From contig NZ_SNYH01000003.1 in the NCBI RefSeq assembly GCF_004363005.1, forward strand, positions 124,001 through 188,000: DNA of 64,000 bases. The letters run 5' to 3'. Shown here one piece after another: positions 44,417-54,733 of the stretch. Origin of the DNA: Tenacibaculum caenipelagi. GTDB lineage: Bacteria; Bacteroidota; Bacteroidia; Flavobacteriales; Flavobacteriaceae. A model generated the notes under the pieces. That model searched no databases, was not told the origin of the DNA, and worked only from the letters and a program-made list of their open reading frames with translations. The position numbers were made by a program, and so were the translations under genes. Position 1 is the stretch's first letter; each line of letters begins with the position of its first letter.

Positions 44417-46606
44417 TTAACTAGCTTTTAAAACTGTCCATTTGGCTTTACTATTAGGTTTTAATTTCTCAAATCTGCCTCTCTCAACTTCTCCTTTTTC
44501 ATTTATGAATTCAATTATTCCATAAATATTCTGCACTTCTTTTCCGTTTATTATTGTTGTTCCTTCTAATTGCTCCTTTATGTCATAATTAAACTCGTGT
44601 TCAAATTCTATCTCTTCAGGCAAATGGTATGGAACCCCTAAATCGGAACACAATACATCTCCGTTTTCTGAGAATTCCTTTTTATTTTTTTGCTTTGTTT
44701 TTAACCCGATATTTCCTTCAGAACTACCAAATCTTAAATAATCTTTCAAATGTTTTTTTAAAGAAGAGGCTATTGTTCGTCCATGCTTTAACAACAAGTT
44801 GACAGGAGAGTATTTTAAATTATAGGCAGTTTCTGGGCTATAAACTCCTTTTGGTTCTGAATCAAAATCATCTTGCCATTTTCTTAAACTGAAATAACCA
44901 TACTCTCTTTTAAGTGCGAAAGGAAAAATTGCTTTATCGTTTCTATGGTCTAAATTAGGATAGTCTGATTTTGGTTTTCTTCTTATAAATTCACCTGCAT
45001 AAGAAGCGTAAATGTATTTAGTTAGTTGTTTGAATTCATTTTTAACTCTTATTATAGGTGTGAAAAAATTAGACTGTGTATTGTACTCATCTAATCCCAT
45101 TGCTTCCTCGTTTTCCCATCCTTTTTCACAACCAATTAATACACTTGAGTAATAGTGTTTATTCGCTGATTTTCTTTTCACATTACTTACTTGGTATGGT
45201 AGCTTTATGGTAACATAGTCTACATAAAAATCCTCTATTGGTCTAATAACAATTCTTTCTTTAAACCCAATCTTCTCAATTCCCATACCGACATTTTCAG
45301 TTGCCATTAAATCTTCTAAAAAATCTTTAAAAGAGGTTGTAAAAGGCTTATACTTATTACTGTCATTTATTGGTAATTTGTCAAATCCTCTCAACCAATG
45401 CCCGCAAGAATATCCCTTTAAAGAACCTTCACCGTCTTTTTCATACCCTAATTCTTTACGTCCTAAATATTCTGAATAAAAAACTCCCTTTCTTCCTGTA
45501 ATAATTTCTAAAAGTCTCTCTCCCAACTCATGAGCAAGTATAATTTTTGATGAAGTTTTTTCAAAAAAAGAATTTTCTTGAATATCCAAATCAATTTCTA
45601 AATTTTCATAAACATGGTCTAGACGCCCTCTATCAAACCAATTTCCATTATCTGCTCCAGTCCAAAAAAACAATCCTAAGCTATCTCCTTGTTCTAAATA
45701 TAAATTCTGTTTAAAATCAAAATTAATAGTTCTACTTCCCCATTTTGTAGGGTATAGGTCATCATGAATAATATATGTTTCTTTTATATTGTAATCGCTA
45801 CCTCCTGAATAATGAACTAGAACTAATCTTAAAAAAGCACTATGATTAATTTCATCTTTAGAAACAAGTTTAACTGTAAACTTTCCTTTGGCGCTTAATA
45901 AATGTTCTTTTTCCCTATCGTTATGACCATAAAATATTAACGACGCGTCTGGATTGTTAATATGAAACTGATTAACAACTGGTTCATGAAACAGCTCGTC
46001 AGATTTGTTTACTAATTTCATCCCAAAAGGAACAGCTTTTTCTCCCCAGCTCCCTTTTCTGTGAGGTATTTCTGTCTTTACAGTAGAAGAATTATCACCT
46101 ATAAAGTTGGTTTGTAAAAATATCTTCCTCCCTTCAAATTCTATATTATGCGTTGACAATGAAGAAATGTTATGACCATCTAAAGAGGTGTTTCTCTCTA
46201 TCTCTACTTTTTCAGATTCTCTTGCTTTAATTTCTGTTTCTAAACCACTAGAATTAAATTTTACTTTAACAGCAAAATCTTCCATTTCCCAAGTAGACAA
46301 ATCTAATACACCATCATAATCTAATGTCCAAACATCTGTGTATGGATGCCTTTCTTCTCTTTTTAGCCAAATCTCAGCATTAACATCGTATGTATCTCTT
46401 ATGTAATTTATATAATCTGCCCCATCTTCTACAAATCTTAAATTGTTTGAAAACTTTGTGATGACACCTTTATATTTTTTGTGACGAGAATATTCTTTAT
46501 CACTTGTATCCCATCCTTCAGGTTCAGTAATAATTTTTGAACCATACTCTTTATGGCTTAAAGTATATCTTACTCTATCTCTATATGTAGGGTTAATTCC
46601 TGACAT
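44417..46606 (-). CDS. Large phage tail-tip/baseplate protein
   Basis: 729 aa from ATG 46606 (the frame extends to a TTG at 46618, which would overlap the tape measure stop). Not a close match to a named family, but its size and place right after the tape measure fit a distal tail or tail-hub protein. Beta-rich, with NGNWFDRGRLDHV and SVLIGCEKGWENEE as distinct segments. Confidence 0.6.
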   Translation of the reverse strand: MSGINPTYRDRVRYTLSHKEYGSKIITEPEGWDTSDKEYSRHKKYKGVITKFSNNLRFVEDGADYINYIRDTYDVNAEIWLKREERHPYTDVWTLDYDGVLDLSTWEMEDFAVKVKFNSSGLETEIKARESEKVEIERNTSLDGHNISSLSTHNIEFEGRKIFLQTNFIGDNSSTVKTEIPHRKGSWGEKAVPFGMKLVNKSDELFHEPVVNQFHINNPDASLIFYGHNDREKEHLLSAKGKFTVKLVSKDEINHSAFLRLVLVHYSGGSDYNIKETYIIHDDLYPTKWGSRTINFDFKQNLYLEQGDSLGLFFWTGADNGNWFDRGRLDHVYENLEIDLDIQENSFFEKTSSKIILAHELGERLLEIITGRKGVFYSEYLGRKELGYEKDGEGSLKGYSCGHWLRGFDKLPINDSNKYKPFTTSFKDFLEDLMATENVGMGIEKIGFKERIVIRPIEDFYVDYVTIKLPYQVSNVKRKSANKHYYSSVLIGCEKGWENEEAMGLDEYNTQSNFFTPIIRVKNEFKQLTKYIYASYAGEFIRRKPKSDYPNLDHRNDKAIFPFALKREYGYFSLRKWQDDFDSEPKGVYSPETAYNLKYSPVNLLLKHGRTIASSLKKHLKDYLRFGSSEGNIGLKTKQKNKKEFSENGDVLCSDLGVPYHLPEEIEFEHEFNYDIKEQLEGTTIINGKEVQNIYGIIEFINEKGEVERGRFEKLKPNSKAKWTVLKAS

Positions 46607-46608
46607 TA

Positions 46609-49600
46609 TTAATCCCAATTAGTTACATTATTACTAAATATTGCATGCGCTATCTTATCAGCTATTTTATCACTATTGTCTTGTACACTTACATTTGTTT
46701 TGCTTCTTTGTACAGCCTTAGTATTCCTTTTAGTTTCTTCTAATAATTCAGACATTAAAGCATTATTAAAGCTTCCTTGTTTTTCTTGATAGCTCTGTAA
46801 TTGTTTATTTTCAATATCAAGAGAAGCAAATATTGAAGCTCTTTGTAGTCTTTTATACTCTTCAATACTAGGAATTACTTTAGTTCCTATAGGTAAATCC
46901 AAAACAGACGGTTTATCTGCTATGTATGGATTTTTATTAGGTTCAAAAATTACCTCTGGTCTTTCTTCCCCTACTAAAGCTTTTCCTCCTGGATGAAACT
47001 CTGTACCTTTTGCGTACTTAGGTATTGGCTTTGATGCTACTGCTGCAATCTGAGCTAAACCTAGGGCACCGACTAAAGCTGTCATTATACCAGCAGAAAC
47101 TCCAAAATCAAACTTTGGTACTTGTGCCCAAATTCCAAGAATTGCTTGTGCTGTGTTCATTCCTATTTGAAATATGGCAGCAGCTTTTTGAAATTTGGCT
47201 TGTTTTTCCTGTTCTTTACGTTTCTTTTTTTCTAATTCTTCTCGTTTCTTTTCTTGCTCATCTCTTAATAAATCTTGTTTGGCTTTATCTCCTTCTGCAA
47301 GTTCAATCTGTCTATTGTAATACTCATCATTAACTTCAATTTGGTTGTTTATCTCGTCAATATTTCCTTGGTAAATTGAACCCATTACATCTCCAACAAT
47401 TGACGCAGCAGAAGATATTCCATTTAAAACTCCTTCAATACCTTCACCAAAACCGTCTACTATACCATTTAAAAACTTTTCAAGATTAGCAGCATCAAGA
47501 TTTAAACTTTCGGCTATAACATTTGAAGCATTTCTAATTTGTTCTGTTTTAAATTCTTGAACTCTTCTCTCTGCTTCTTTTTGTTCTTCAAGATCTGCAA
47601 CTATACCTTTAGTAGTTGTCTGAGATAAAACTAATTTTGTATCTGAAAGCAGTTTTGCTAATTGCTCTCGTTGCTCTTTAGTATAACCTTCCTTTTTTAA
47701 TTCTTGCTCCAGAAAGGCTATTTGTATTTTTAAGTTTTCTTTTGCTGCTTCTAACTTTATTTTAGAAACTCTTTTCTCGTGCTCTTTAATTAGCTTTTCA
47801 CGCTCTCTTAAACTTAATCCTTCTCTCTGAAGAGCTATATTTAGATTGTTCTGTTCTTGGGTTATTCTATCCTGAAGTTCTTGCTCTCTGTTTTTCTTAT
47901 CATCTTCAATGGCTTTTTTTCTCTTGTTAAAGCCATCTTCAAGTATTTTTTGTGCATTTTCTTGCCCTTCTTTTTCAATTTTTGCTTTATCAGATTGAAA
48001 CTTTAATTCAATCTGTTTAATCTTATCAGGTCTATCTTTAGCGTTTTTTATAGCTTCTTTTGATTCAAGTCTTAGTAATTCAATGGATTTATCAACAAAT
48101 GATTTGTTTGAAAGTAATCTTTTTACCAAAGACTCTTCTTGATTTTTAATTATGTCTTCCTCAAATTCAATACTTTGTTTAAGCTTAAACCTCTCTAACT
48201 CAAAACCATCTTTTTCTAGTTGTTTTCTTCTTTTTTCATCAATTTCCTTTTTCTCTTTATTTGAATCTCTATAAAGTCTTATTACCTCGTTTTCTTGTCG
48301 TTTTAGATATTCTAAGTATTTTTTTCTCTCATCAATTTCACCCTGTATATAAGAAGCTCCTAAAGCATCTTTTCTTTCTTCTAGAACTAGTTTTTTATCT
48401 TTTTCTCTTTGCTCTATCTCTTTCTTAAATAAATTTGATCTATCTCTAATCAGTTTCAATTGCTCATTTAGAGACTGCTTTTTTATAGCTATTTTTTCAC
48501 TCTCGCTTTTTGCAAGTGATAAATTGTTTTTTTCTCTTTCTTTAACTTCATCTAGTTCTAATCTTAAACTATTTTTAAGTCCTGATAGATATTCATTTAT
48601 ATTGTTTGACCCTGCTTTTATTGCTTCATTTAGTGTCATTTGTGCTTTAGCAGCTTCATTAGCTCCATCTGAAAAGCTTTGAAATATCTCATAAGCCGAA
48701 CCAAGTATTACTAAAAACAACCCTACACCACTTGCTGCAGTTGCAGCTTTCATAGCTTTCATTGAAACAATAACCTTTTTTATACCTCCATTGATAGCAA
48801 TTAAAGTGAGTCTATACAAAGTGTTTGCTCTAGCTGCTAGACCCATTGCAAAATTTGTAGCTAAAACAACACCTTTATAAATCACAAACCACTTAACAAT
48901 TTTTACTGTAGTATTTATAACTGTCTCTAAATTGTCAGACAGGAATTTTAATATTTTCTTTAAATCATTTGAAGCCCCTGTTGATTTATCTGTATTAAGA
49001 ATATACTCCTCCCATCTACTTTCTAAGATTCTAAAATGAGCATCTAGGGATTGTAATTGTTCATTTACTAAGTCATTTAAAGCACCACTATTTTCTCTTA
49101 TTGCATTAGCATTTTCTTCAATAAGATCTGTATTGTTAGACAAGACAACCCCCAATGCCGCCGATTGTTTTCCAAATAATTCAGAAGCTAGTTTAAGTAA
49201 TTCTAACTCTCCAACATTTTTACTTTTAGCTTTATTTAACTCTTCTAAAGCATCATTCAAACTCTTACCTTTTGATGCCAGTTTTTGTTGAGAAGTACCA
49301 AGTAAACGACCAGCTCGTTCAGCTTTGATTCCGTTATCTGCTAAAATTCCAATTAATGAACCTGTATATGCTATATCCTTATTTAAAGCTTTAGATATAG
49401 GCGCAAGGTATTGGAATGAATCTCGCATTTTTTGGAAATCAAGAGATGTGGAAGTTCTGATTGTTGCAATTATATCAGCATATTTTCCTGCTTCATTAAT
49501 ACTCCCTCCAAAAGTGTTAAGCATTTGAACTAAAAACTCTCCTGCTTCATCAGAAGCAGCATTTAAACCAATAGATAAATTATTAACTGGCTCAAGTAAA

Positions 49601-50520
49601 GTTTCTATTTCTTTATCAGTTTTCCCTAAAGTAGCAAGAGATTCTGCTAGTTTTGCTACATCTGTTGCAGTGTTTACAGAAGCTCCAGCTACGGAGATAA
49701 TTTTATTCTCTAATGACTCTAAAGACTTTCTATTTGTTCTGTAGATACCTGCAATATTGCTCATAGTTTTACTAAAACTTCTAACAATATTGTTTGCTTC
49801 TCGCATTGTTTGAACAAACAAAAACAAACCTCCTGTAAATCCTAAAGCAGAAGCCATACTTCTTGCAGCATTTGCTGCGGAAGCCATAGCCTTACCATAA
49901 TTACCTACATTTCGTTGAAATTGCCCTACATTAGCATCTACACGTTTTAAGGTACTGTCTAACTTATGTATATCTGCTTGTAGTCTCCTTGCTTGATTAC
50001 TACTTTCACCTTGTGTTAATGCAACATCTTTGTATCTTCTTCTTAATTGTAGAAGTCTTAAAGACTGTTTCTCGTACTCTGTTGATAAAGTAGAAGACAG
50101 AGTAGCAGCTTCTCTGGCTCTTTTATTTAACACACTCAATTCATATCTTTCTTGTACAGTTAATTGAGTGCTCTTTTTTTGAGCCTGTTGTTTCTTTTTT
50201 TCTATATCTAGGGCTAGTTTTTCAGTCCTTAATTTTTCTGTTTGAATTTTTTGTGCTTCTATTAAAGCTCTATTTCGTTCTTTTTCTGCTTCTGAAGTTA
50301 GTTTAGTTAATTTAATTTCTCTTTCTTTTAAATCAATAAACTCTTTATTGTTTCCTGCTTTTTTAAAACCTTTAGAAAGAGTATTAAACTCTAACGCATG
50401 CTTTTTTAGCTCCTCTGTTTTATCAATTGCTATTTGCAAGTTTTTAGCATAATCGACGCCCCAACGAATTACATCATCATTGGCGAGTTCTTTCCTAGTG
50501 ATAGTTCCTCCTTTAGCCAT
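46609..50520 (-). CDS. Phage tail tape measure protein
   Basis: 1303 aa. N-terminal coiled coil (~25-200), then the conserved tape measure core around residues 260-470, including SVNTATDVAKLAESLATLGK and AERAGRLLGTSQQKLASKGK, hydrophobic helices near ~540-620, and long Lys/Glu-rich coiled coils (~650-1090). At the common ~0.15 nm per residue this implies a tail near 200 nm (inference). Overlaps the upstream gene by 8 bp. Confidence 0.88.
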   Translation of the reverse strand: MAKGGTITRKELANDDVIRWGVDYAKNLQIAIDKTEELKKHALEFNTLSKGFKKAGNNKEFIDLKEREIKLTKLTSEAEKERNRALIEAQKIQTEKLRTEKLALDIEKKKQQAQKKSTQLTVQERYELSVLNKRAREAATLSSTLSTEYEKQSLRLLQLRRRYKDVALTQGESSNQARRLQADIHKLDSTLKRVDANVGQFQRNVGNYGKAMASAANAARSMASALGFTGGLFLFVQTMREANNIVRSFSKTMSNIAGIYRTNRKSLESLENKIISVAGASVNTATDVAKLAESLATLGKTDKEIETLLEPVNNLSIGLNAASDEAGEFLVQMLNTFGGSINEAGKYADIIATIRTSTSLDFQKMRDSFQYLAPISKALNKDIAYTGSLIGILADNGIKAERAGRLLGTSQQKLASKGKSLNDALEELNKAKSKNVGELELLKLASELFGKQSAALGVVLSNNTDLIEENANAIRENSGALNDLVNEQLQSLDAHFRILESRWEEYILNTDKSTGASNDLKKILKFLSDNLETVINTTVKIVKWFVIYKGVVLATNFAMGLAARANTLYRLTLIAINGGIKKVIVSMKAMKAATAASGVGLFLVILGSAYEIFQSFSDGANEAAKAQMTLNEAIKAGSNNINEYLSGLKNSLRLELDEVKEREKNNLSLAKSESEKIAIKKQSLNEQLKLIRDRSNLFKKEIEQREKDKKLVLEERKDALGASYIQGEIDERKKYLEYLKRQENEVIRLYRDSNKEKKEIDEKRRKQLEKDGFELERFKLKQSIEFEEDIIKNQEESLVKRLLSNKSFVDKSIELLRLESKEAIKNAKDRPDKIKQIELKFQSDKAKIEKEGQENAQKILEDGFNKRKKAIEDDKKNREQELQDRITQEQNNLNIALQREGLSLREREKLIKEHEKRVSKIKLEAAKENLKIQIAFLEQELKKEGYTKEQREQLAKLLSDTKLVLSQTTTKGIVADLEEQKEAERRVQEFKTEQIRNASNVIAESLNLDAANLEKFLNGIVDGFGEGIEGVLNGISSAASIVGDVMGSIYQGNIDEINNQIEVNDEYYNRQIELAEGDKAKQDLLRDEQEKKREELEKKKRKEQEKQAKFQKAAAIFQIGMNTAQAILGIWAQVPKFDFGVSAGIMTALVGALGLAQIAAVASKPIPKYAKGTEFHPGGKALVGEERPEVIFEPNKNPYIADKPSVLDLPIGTKVIPSIEEYKRLQRASIFASLDIENKQLQSYQEKQGSFNNALMSELLEETKRNTKAVQRSKTNVSVQDNSDKIADKIAHAIFSNNVTNWD

Positions 50521-51067
50521 TGTTGCTTTCTAAAAGTTTGATTTTGTTTTTTACTTGCTTTTTAAGAGATAAAAATTTAAAAACAGATACAGATTCATGG
50601 TCCAGATCATATCCTAGAATTATTGAATAGCTTGATAGAATATCATAAATATTGAATTTCTCTTTCGTTTCTTTAGGTAATTGAGAAGAGAAAGTATTTG
50701 CTCTAACAAGCAAGTCATTTGCTTCTTCTTTAATTGTTTCTAGATCTTCATCATAATTATCTTTTGAAACAACATACCCTTCACTCTTTAAGAAACTGAC
50801 TAAATCGTTATCATAACCGCTTTTTAAACAATCAATAGCTATAACAACCGCTTTATACTTTGAAATTAAGTATTCTAATTTCTTTTTGATATTTAGTTGA
50901 TTGTTCCCTGGTTCTTCACTTAATTCTGAATACTTTTCATATAGTTGGTTCCATATGTCTTTCAATTCATTTTCACTTAAGCCTTCATCAGACAATAGTT
51001 GAAAATTGTTTGTTTCGAGTATTTCAAAAAATACAACAACAGGTATTTTAAGCGTTCTATATACCAA
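50513..51067 (-). CDS. Phage protein before the tape measure, unknown
   Basis: 184 aa, helical and acidic. The only plausible start is TTG at 51067, which overlaps the previous gene's stop by 11 bp; no ATG or GTG occurs in the N-terminal third. The slot between tail tube and tape measure is where tail assembly chaperones sit. Confidence 0.6.
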   Translation of the reverse strand: MVYRTLKIPVVVFFEILETNNFQLLSDEGLSENELKDIWNQLYEKYSELSEEPGNNQLNIKKKLEYLISKYKAVVIAIDCLKSGYDNDLVSFLKSEGYVVSKDNYDEDLETIKEEANDLLVRANTFSSQLPKETKEKFNIYDILSSYSIILGYDLDHESVSVFKFLSLKKQVKNKIKLLESNNG

Positions 51068-51515
51068 GAGTTCTTCTAATTTCTTTTTGTAATAAAGGCA
51101 GTAACTTTTTTTGAATTACTGCCTCTAAATTCTTATCAGTTAATCCAAATATTTCTCCGTATTCAGCGACTAACAGAGGTGTTTTGCTATCTTTTGAACT
51201 AAAAACTGCTTTGTCTTTTTTGGTTTCAATAAAAAAGCCTTTATAAAAATCTCCAGTATCTTCTAATGTGTATGGAGTTCCTGCTTTTTTTCTTCCTCCA
51301 CTTATTTCTTCAGTTAAAGGAGAATAAACACTTCTTTTAGTTCTTTTGTTAAATAACCTTTTACCTTCTGAATCAACTCCTTCTGAAAGTTGATTCTCTG
51401 TATTTATTTCAATTAAATCTTTCTCTATTGACCTTATCGAATCAAATAGTATTTTACTTATCCTTGTAGGATTTAGTTTTTTTACTCGATCTAGCTGCTC
51501 TTTTAGTGTCGCCAT
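51057..51515 (-). CDS. Phage tail-completion-like protein
   Basis: 152 aa starting MATLKEQLDRVKKL. The N-terminal helix, central loop and C-terminal QKKLLPLLQKEIRR helix resemble HK97 gp10-type tail-completion proteins, though those are normally upstream of the tail tube. Overlaps the previous 64-aa gene by 62 bp in another frame. Confidence 0.55.
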   Translation of the reverse strand: MATLKEQLDRVKKLNPTRISKILFDSIRSIEKDLIEINTENQLSEGVDSEGKRLFNKRTKRSVYSPLTEEISGGRKKAGTPYTLEDTGDFYKGFFIETKKDKAVFSSKDSKTPLLVAEYGEIFGLTDKNLEAVIQKKLLPLLQKEIRRTLGI

Positions 51516-51648
51516 CCTTTCCTTGTGCTACGTTATATGCTTCTGTCATTTCATCTTCTGTAAAATGATTAGCAAATACTTTTGAAAATTCATCAAAAGA
51601 GTGCTTTTTAGCACTCTCTGTGAATTCTGTGTTTTTATACTTTGACAT
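51454..51648 (-). CDS. Small phage protein, tail-chaperone position
   Basis: 64 aa, acidic then basic, ending KRAARSSKKTKSYKDK. Its last 62 bp overlap the next gene, including a run of seven A. Immediately after the tail tube gene, the place of a tail assembly chaperone. Confidence 0.55.
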   Translation of the reverse strand: MSKYKNTEFTESAKKHSFDEFSKVFANHFTEDEMTEAYNVAQGKDGDTKRAARSSKKTKSYKDK

Positions 51649-51649
51649 A

Positions 51650-52516
51650 TTAAATCGTAACAGTTACTTTATCTGCCTGATACATTATGTTGGTTTTTTC
51701 AACAACAACCGTAGCAATTGTTCCTGAAACAAAACCAGTTCCATTAAGTGTATAGGTGTTTTCATTTGCTGTTAAACCAGAAACTGATTGAGGAGATCCA
51801 TCATCTTTTAAAAATTCGAAATCTGCTTGAGCTAATCCAGTTACAGGAGTACCGGCACTTCTTTCAGTAGCTTTAACAACTAACTCTGTTGCAGTTGGTG
51901 TTCCAACAACTTCTAGTAAAACAGTGTAGATACCTTCAAAATCCTCTAAATCAAAATCAGGCTCCAGAATAACTCCGTTTTCTTCAAAATCTCGATAATT
52001 AGAATAGATGAATTCAATGTCAGTTGAAGCTGGAGCTTCAAAAGTTGCATCTTTTCTTATACCTACATTATAATTGCTTAGTAATTGTCCTTGTAATTTA
52101 CCGTCTGGTGTTAAAACTCCTTTGATGTAACCATCATCTGTAAATTCTAATACTCTGGTGTATTCAGAATCTTCGTAAGATTTATAAGCAGAATGGCTGT
52201 GAATACCTAAGTGATGTGTAGCTTTTTTTCCTTTTCTTGCTGCTTTTGTTTCTAATTTAATTGTTCTACCTTCGTAATAGGTAGCTTCAGTATTAGAATT
52301 CTCTAAATTAGCTTCAATGCTTCCAAAAGGCACCACATCTTTATTTTTTTTGGCTGTATTCCAATTAGTCAAACTTTTTGCATCATCTAATGTGATCTCA
52401 AAGCCCCCTCTTGTTAGAGCATATCTAATTGTTGCTCCTTCCAAAACTTCTTTTGCAACCCCTGTGTTTTTGGTTGCTGAAGTTGTTACTCCATTTATTT
52501 TAATTAATGTTGCCAC
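51650..52516 (-). CDS. Major tail (tube) protein with C-terminal Ig-like domain
   Basis: 288 aa. N-terminal ~195 residues form the tube domain; the C-terminal ~85 residues (YTVLLEVVGTPTATELVVKA onward) form an Ig-like domain as often found on siphovirus tail tubes. Order relative to capsid, connectors and tape measure supports this. Confidence 0.65.
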   Translation of the reverse strand: MATLIKINGVTTSATKNTGVAKEVLEGATIRYALTRGGFEITLDDAKSLTNWNTAKKNKDVVPFGSIEANLENSNTEATYYEGRTIKLETKAARKGKKATHHLGIHSHSAYKSYEDSEYTRVLEFTDDGYIKGVLTPDGKLQGQLLSNYNVGIRKDATFEAPASTDIEFIYSNYRDFEENGVILEPDFDLEDFEGIYTVLLEVVGTPTATELVVKATERSAGTPVTGLAQADFEFLKDDGSPQSVSGLTANENTYTLNGTGFVSGTIATVVVEKTNIMYQADKVTVTI

Positions 52517-52528
52517 GTCTTTAAATTT

Positions 52529-53026
52529 TTAAAATATTGTAATATTATTGTTATACTTATGCTTAAATGAAAATTTGATAAAATGGTAAGGCTGCATATC
52601 TATTAGTTTAGTGTCAAAACCTTTCAGAACGTCTTGTCCTTTTAAAATTTCTATGCTTTTGTATACCTTCTTTTTAAGAATACTTAGTATTTCCATTTTA
52701 ACCTCTTCATCTGCTCTATGAGAGATTTCAGGTTTTATTTTCTTGATGTTAAGTATGAATACTATATCTAAATCAGTTGTTAAATATTTAGATTGTTCTA
52801 TTGAAAGATTTGAGTCTAAAAAAAAGAATCTACCATGGAATTTTTCATTTAATCCTAAAGCATTTTTATAATCTTTATTCTTTTTAAAAATCAACGGTTC
52901 TTTATTTACGATTTCAGCTCTTCCATAAGCCTCTATATTCCAGTCTGAAAGTTTATTACTCAAGAACTTTTGAAGTTTTTGAATTTCAAAATCAATTCCT
53001 ACAGGTTTATCTTTTAAGTATATCAT
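52529..53026 (-). CDS. Phage head-tail joining/tail terminator-like protein
   Basis: 165 aa. Alpha/beta, with LSDWNIEAYGRAEIV near the start. Overlaps the neighbouring gene by 4 bp. Its place between a connector and the tail tube suits a tail terminator. No motif recognised. Confidence 0.5.
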   Translation of the reverse strand: MIYLKDKPVGIDFEIQKLQKFLSNKLSDWNIEAYGRAEIVNKEPLIFKKNKDYKNALGLNEKFHGRFFFLDSNLSIEQSKYLTTDLDIVFILNIKKIKPEISHRADEEVKMEILSILKKKVYKSIEILKGQDVLKGFDTKLIDMQPYHFIKFSFKHKYNNNITIF

Positions 53027-53607
53027 CCTAGAGTTACTGCTTCTAATGATTCTGCCTCATTATTATTAAATAATGTTTTTATATACTTAACTTCTCTTCT
53101 GTATCTGCTTGTGTATCCAGAATGAAAAGGGAAATTCGGGTTTTTATAACTACCTTCATCATTTGAACCATTGAGGTCTAGTCTCCATTGACTTATCATC
53201 TTATCTGTGAAGTAAGAAATCTCATTAATTCTTTTAGATGAAAGGATAATTTCTCCAACTTTCAAAACCATTCTCAGATATATTGCTTTATCAAAAGCAG
53301 CTATATTTCCAAGTATTTTTATTTCATCGATTTCACTTTCTCCTTGAAATACATCGTTCAACACTTCTAAAACATTAGATTCTCTTAAAATAGTTAAGTA
53401 TTGATTAAACATAGTATCATCAATATCTTCAATAGGTTGTGTATCTCTGATATATAATATTGACACCATGGAATGAGCATCTTGATAAACTAAACCACTT
53501 TCAGTTTGAGTATTATCTGCATTCATTGCCTCAAATGTTTCATCAATTGGCTTTCTAAACCCTACTCTATTTTTTAAGAGAATCTTTATGTCGTTAAGTG
53601 TCGCCAT
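53023..53607 (-). CDS. Phage head-tail connector-like protein
   Basis: 194 aa, mainly helical, starting MATLNDIKILLKNRVG. Directly after the major capsid gene, the usual position of the head-completion connector. Function inferred from position only. Confidence 0.5.
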   Translation of the reverse strand: MATLNDIKILLKNRVGFRKPIDETFEAMNADNTQTESGLVYQDAHSMVSILYIRDTQPIEDIDDTMFNQYLTILRESNVLEVLNDVFQGESEIDEIKILGNIAAFDKAIYLRMVLKVGEIILSSKRINEISYFTDKMISQWRLDLNGSNDEGSYKNPNFPFHSGYTSRYRREVKYIKTLFNNNEAESLEAVTLG

Positions 53608-53608
53608 C

Positions 53609-54622
53609 CTATAATTGTCCTACTTCAAAAATTGTAGATTCGTTTGCAGTACTTAATTCTGCTTTATTGAACGATAAATCAACAGAAAGTTCCCAGTTAA
53701 TTACCACGTCTTGAGTATCTCCTCCTGAAGCTGAAGTATCTGCTCTATCAGCATAAGCATGAACAGCATAAGTAAGCCCTGTAAATGGATCAACAATACT
53801 TCCGTAACCTCCTAACGCACTTTCATAATCTCCTTTTCCTTGTCTGTTCTGTTTAGGAATCCAATCAACTACACCGATTGTTGCTTCTGGAATAAAGAAA
53901 GATATACCATTTCCATAATTAGCATCGGCTAAATCAACAGCTTCAAAATGGTTTAAACCACCAAATTGAAACCCGAAGTTTGTTGCGTTTGATTGCCCTT
54001 GTGATGCTAAGTACTCAGCTTGCGCATATAAAATAGGGTCTAAAATTACGTCTGCCATTCCTTTGTAGTGATTCTGGCGTAACATAGACTTACCATATTG
54101 GAAAAACCTGTCTTTGTTTGCTGCTGTAATCTCAAACACTTTATTTGTGTCATTCCAACCACCGTTTTTAGTTGCAGTATTGACTAATGATTTGTTTGTT
54201 GCTAAAAAAGCTTGAGAAGCGGCATCAGCATCTTCATGAATGTTCTTAAACATGTTCTCAAATTCATTTGCTAAAATTTGAGCTTCCTCGAAAATGTTGT
54301 TGTCTGCTCTTTTTAATGAAGTTTGAGCATTATCAGTAAAGGTTTGCCAATTAAAAGCTACTTCACTAGAATCTCCAACAGCACCAGTATGGTTATGGGT
54401 TCTTGAGTTAGTAGTGCTTCGTTTAGAACGATTAAAGAAATACCCTTTTTCTGGTCTTTCTTCTTTTGTTCTTAATTCTCCAATATTCGGGAGGGATAAA
54501 TTTGTGTTTTTTCTAAATGCTCCAAATACGCCTGCTGATTTAAGTCTTTTTTCTGGTGCAGCAAAGCGTTCTGCTAAGATTAATTTTGCCTCTGCAAGCA
54601 CAGAAGCTGCATAATTTGCCAT
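53609..54622 (-). CDS. Major capsid protein
   Basis: 337 aa. Has the pattern of an HK97-fold capsid: N-terminal helical arm, central FQYGKSMLRQNHYKGMADVILDP region and a C-terminal FTGLTYAVHAYADRADTS segment with a small beta domain. One-gene downstream of a scaffold-like gene. Confidence 0.7.
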   Translation of the reverse strand: MANYAASVLAEAKLILAERFAAPEKRLKSAGVFGAFRKNTNLSLPNIGELRTKEERPEKGYFFNRSKRSTTNSRTHNHTGAVGDSSEVAFNWQTFTDNAQTSLKRADNNIFEEAQILANEFENMFKNIHEDADAASQAFLATNKSLVNTATKNGGWNDTNKVFEITAANKDRFFQYGKSMLRQNHYKGMADVILDPILYAQAEYLASQGQSNATNFGFQFGGLNHFEAVDLADANYGNGISFFIPEATIGVVDWIPKQNRQGKGDYESALGGYGSIVDPFTGLTYAVHAYADRADTSASGGDTQDVVINWELSVDLSFNKAELSTANESTIFEVGQL

Positions 54623-54733
54623 TATATTTAATAGTTTAAATTAATAAATATGGCGGTATCTTGCCTTTCTTCTGTGCCTGTATCTTGGCTTAATTCTTTT
54701 TAAGATTTTAAGGTAATCTTGAACCTTTGATTT

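Noticed and set aside
51454..51515. Lambda-like -1 frameshift between the chaperone-position gene and the next gene
   Set aside because: The frames differ by +1/-2, not -1, no proper X-XXY-YYZ heptamer is in phase, and the second gene has its own ATG. Kept only as a low-interest question.
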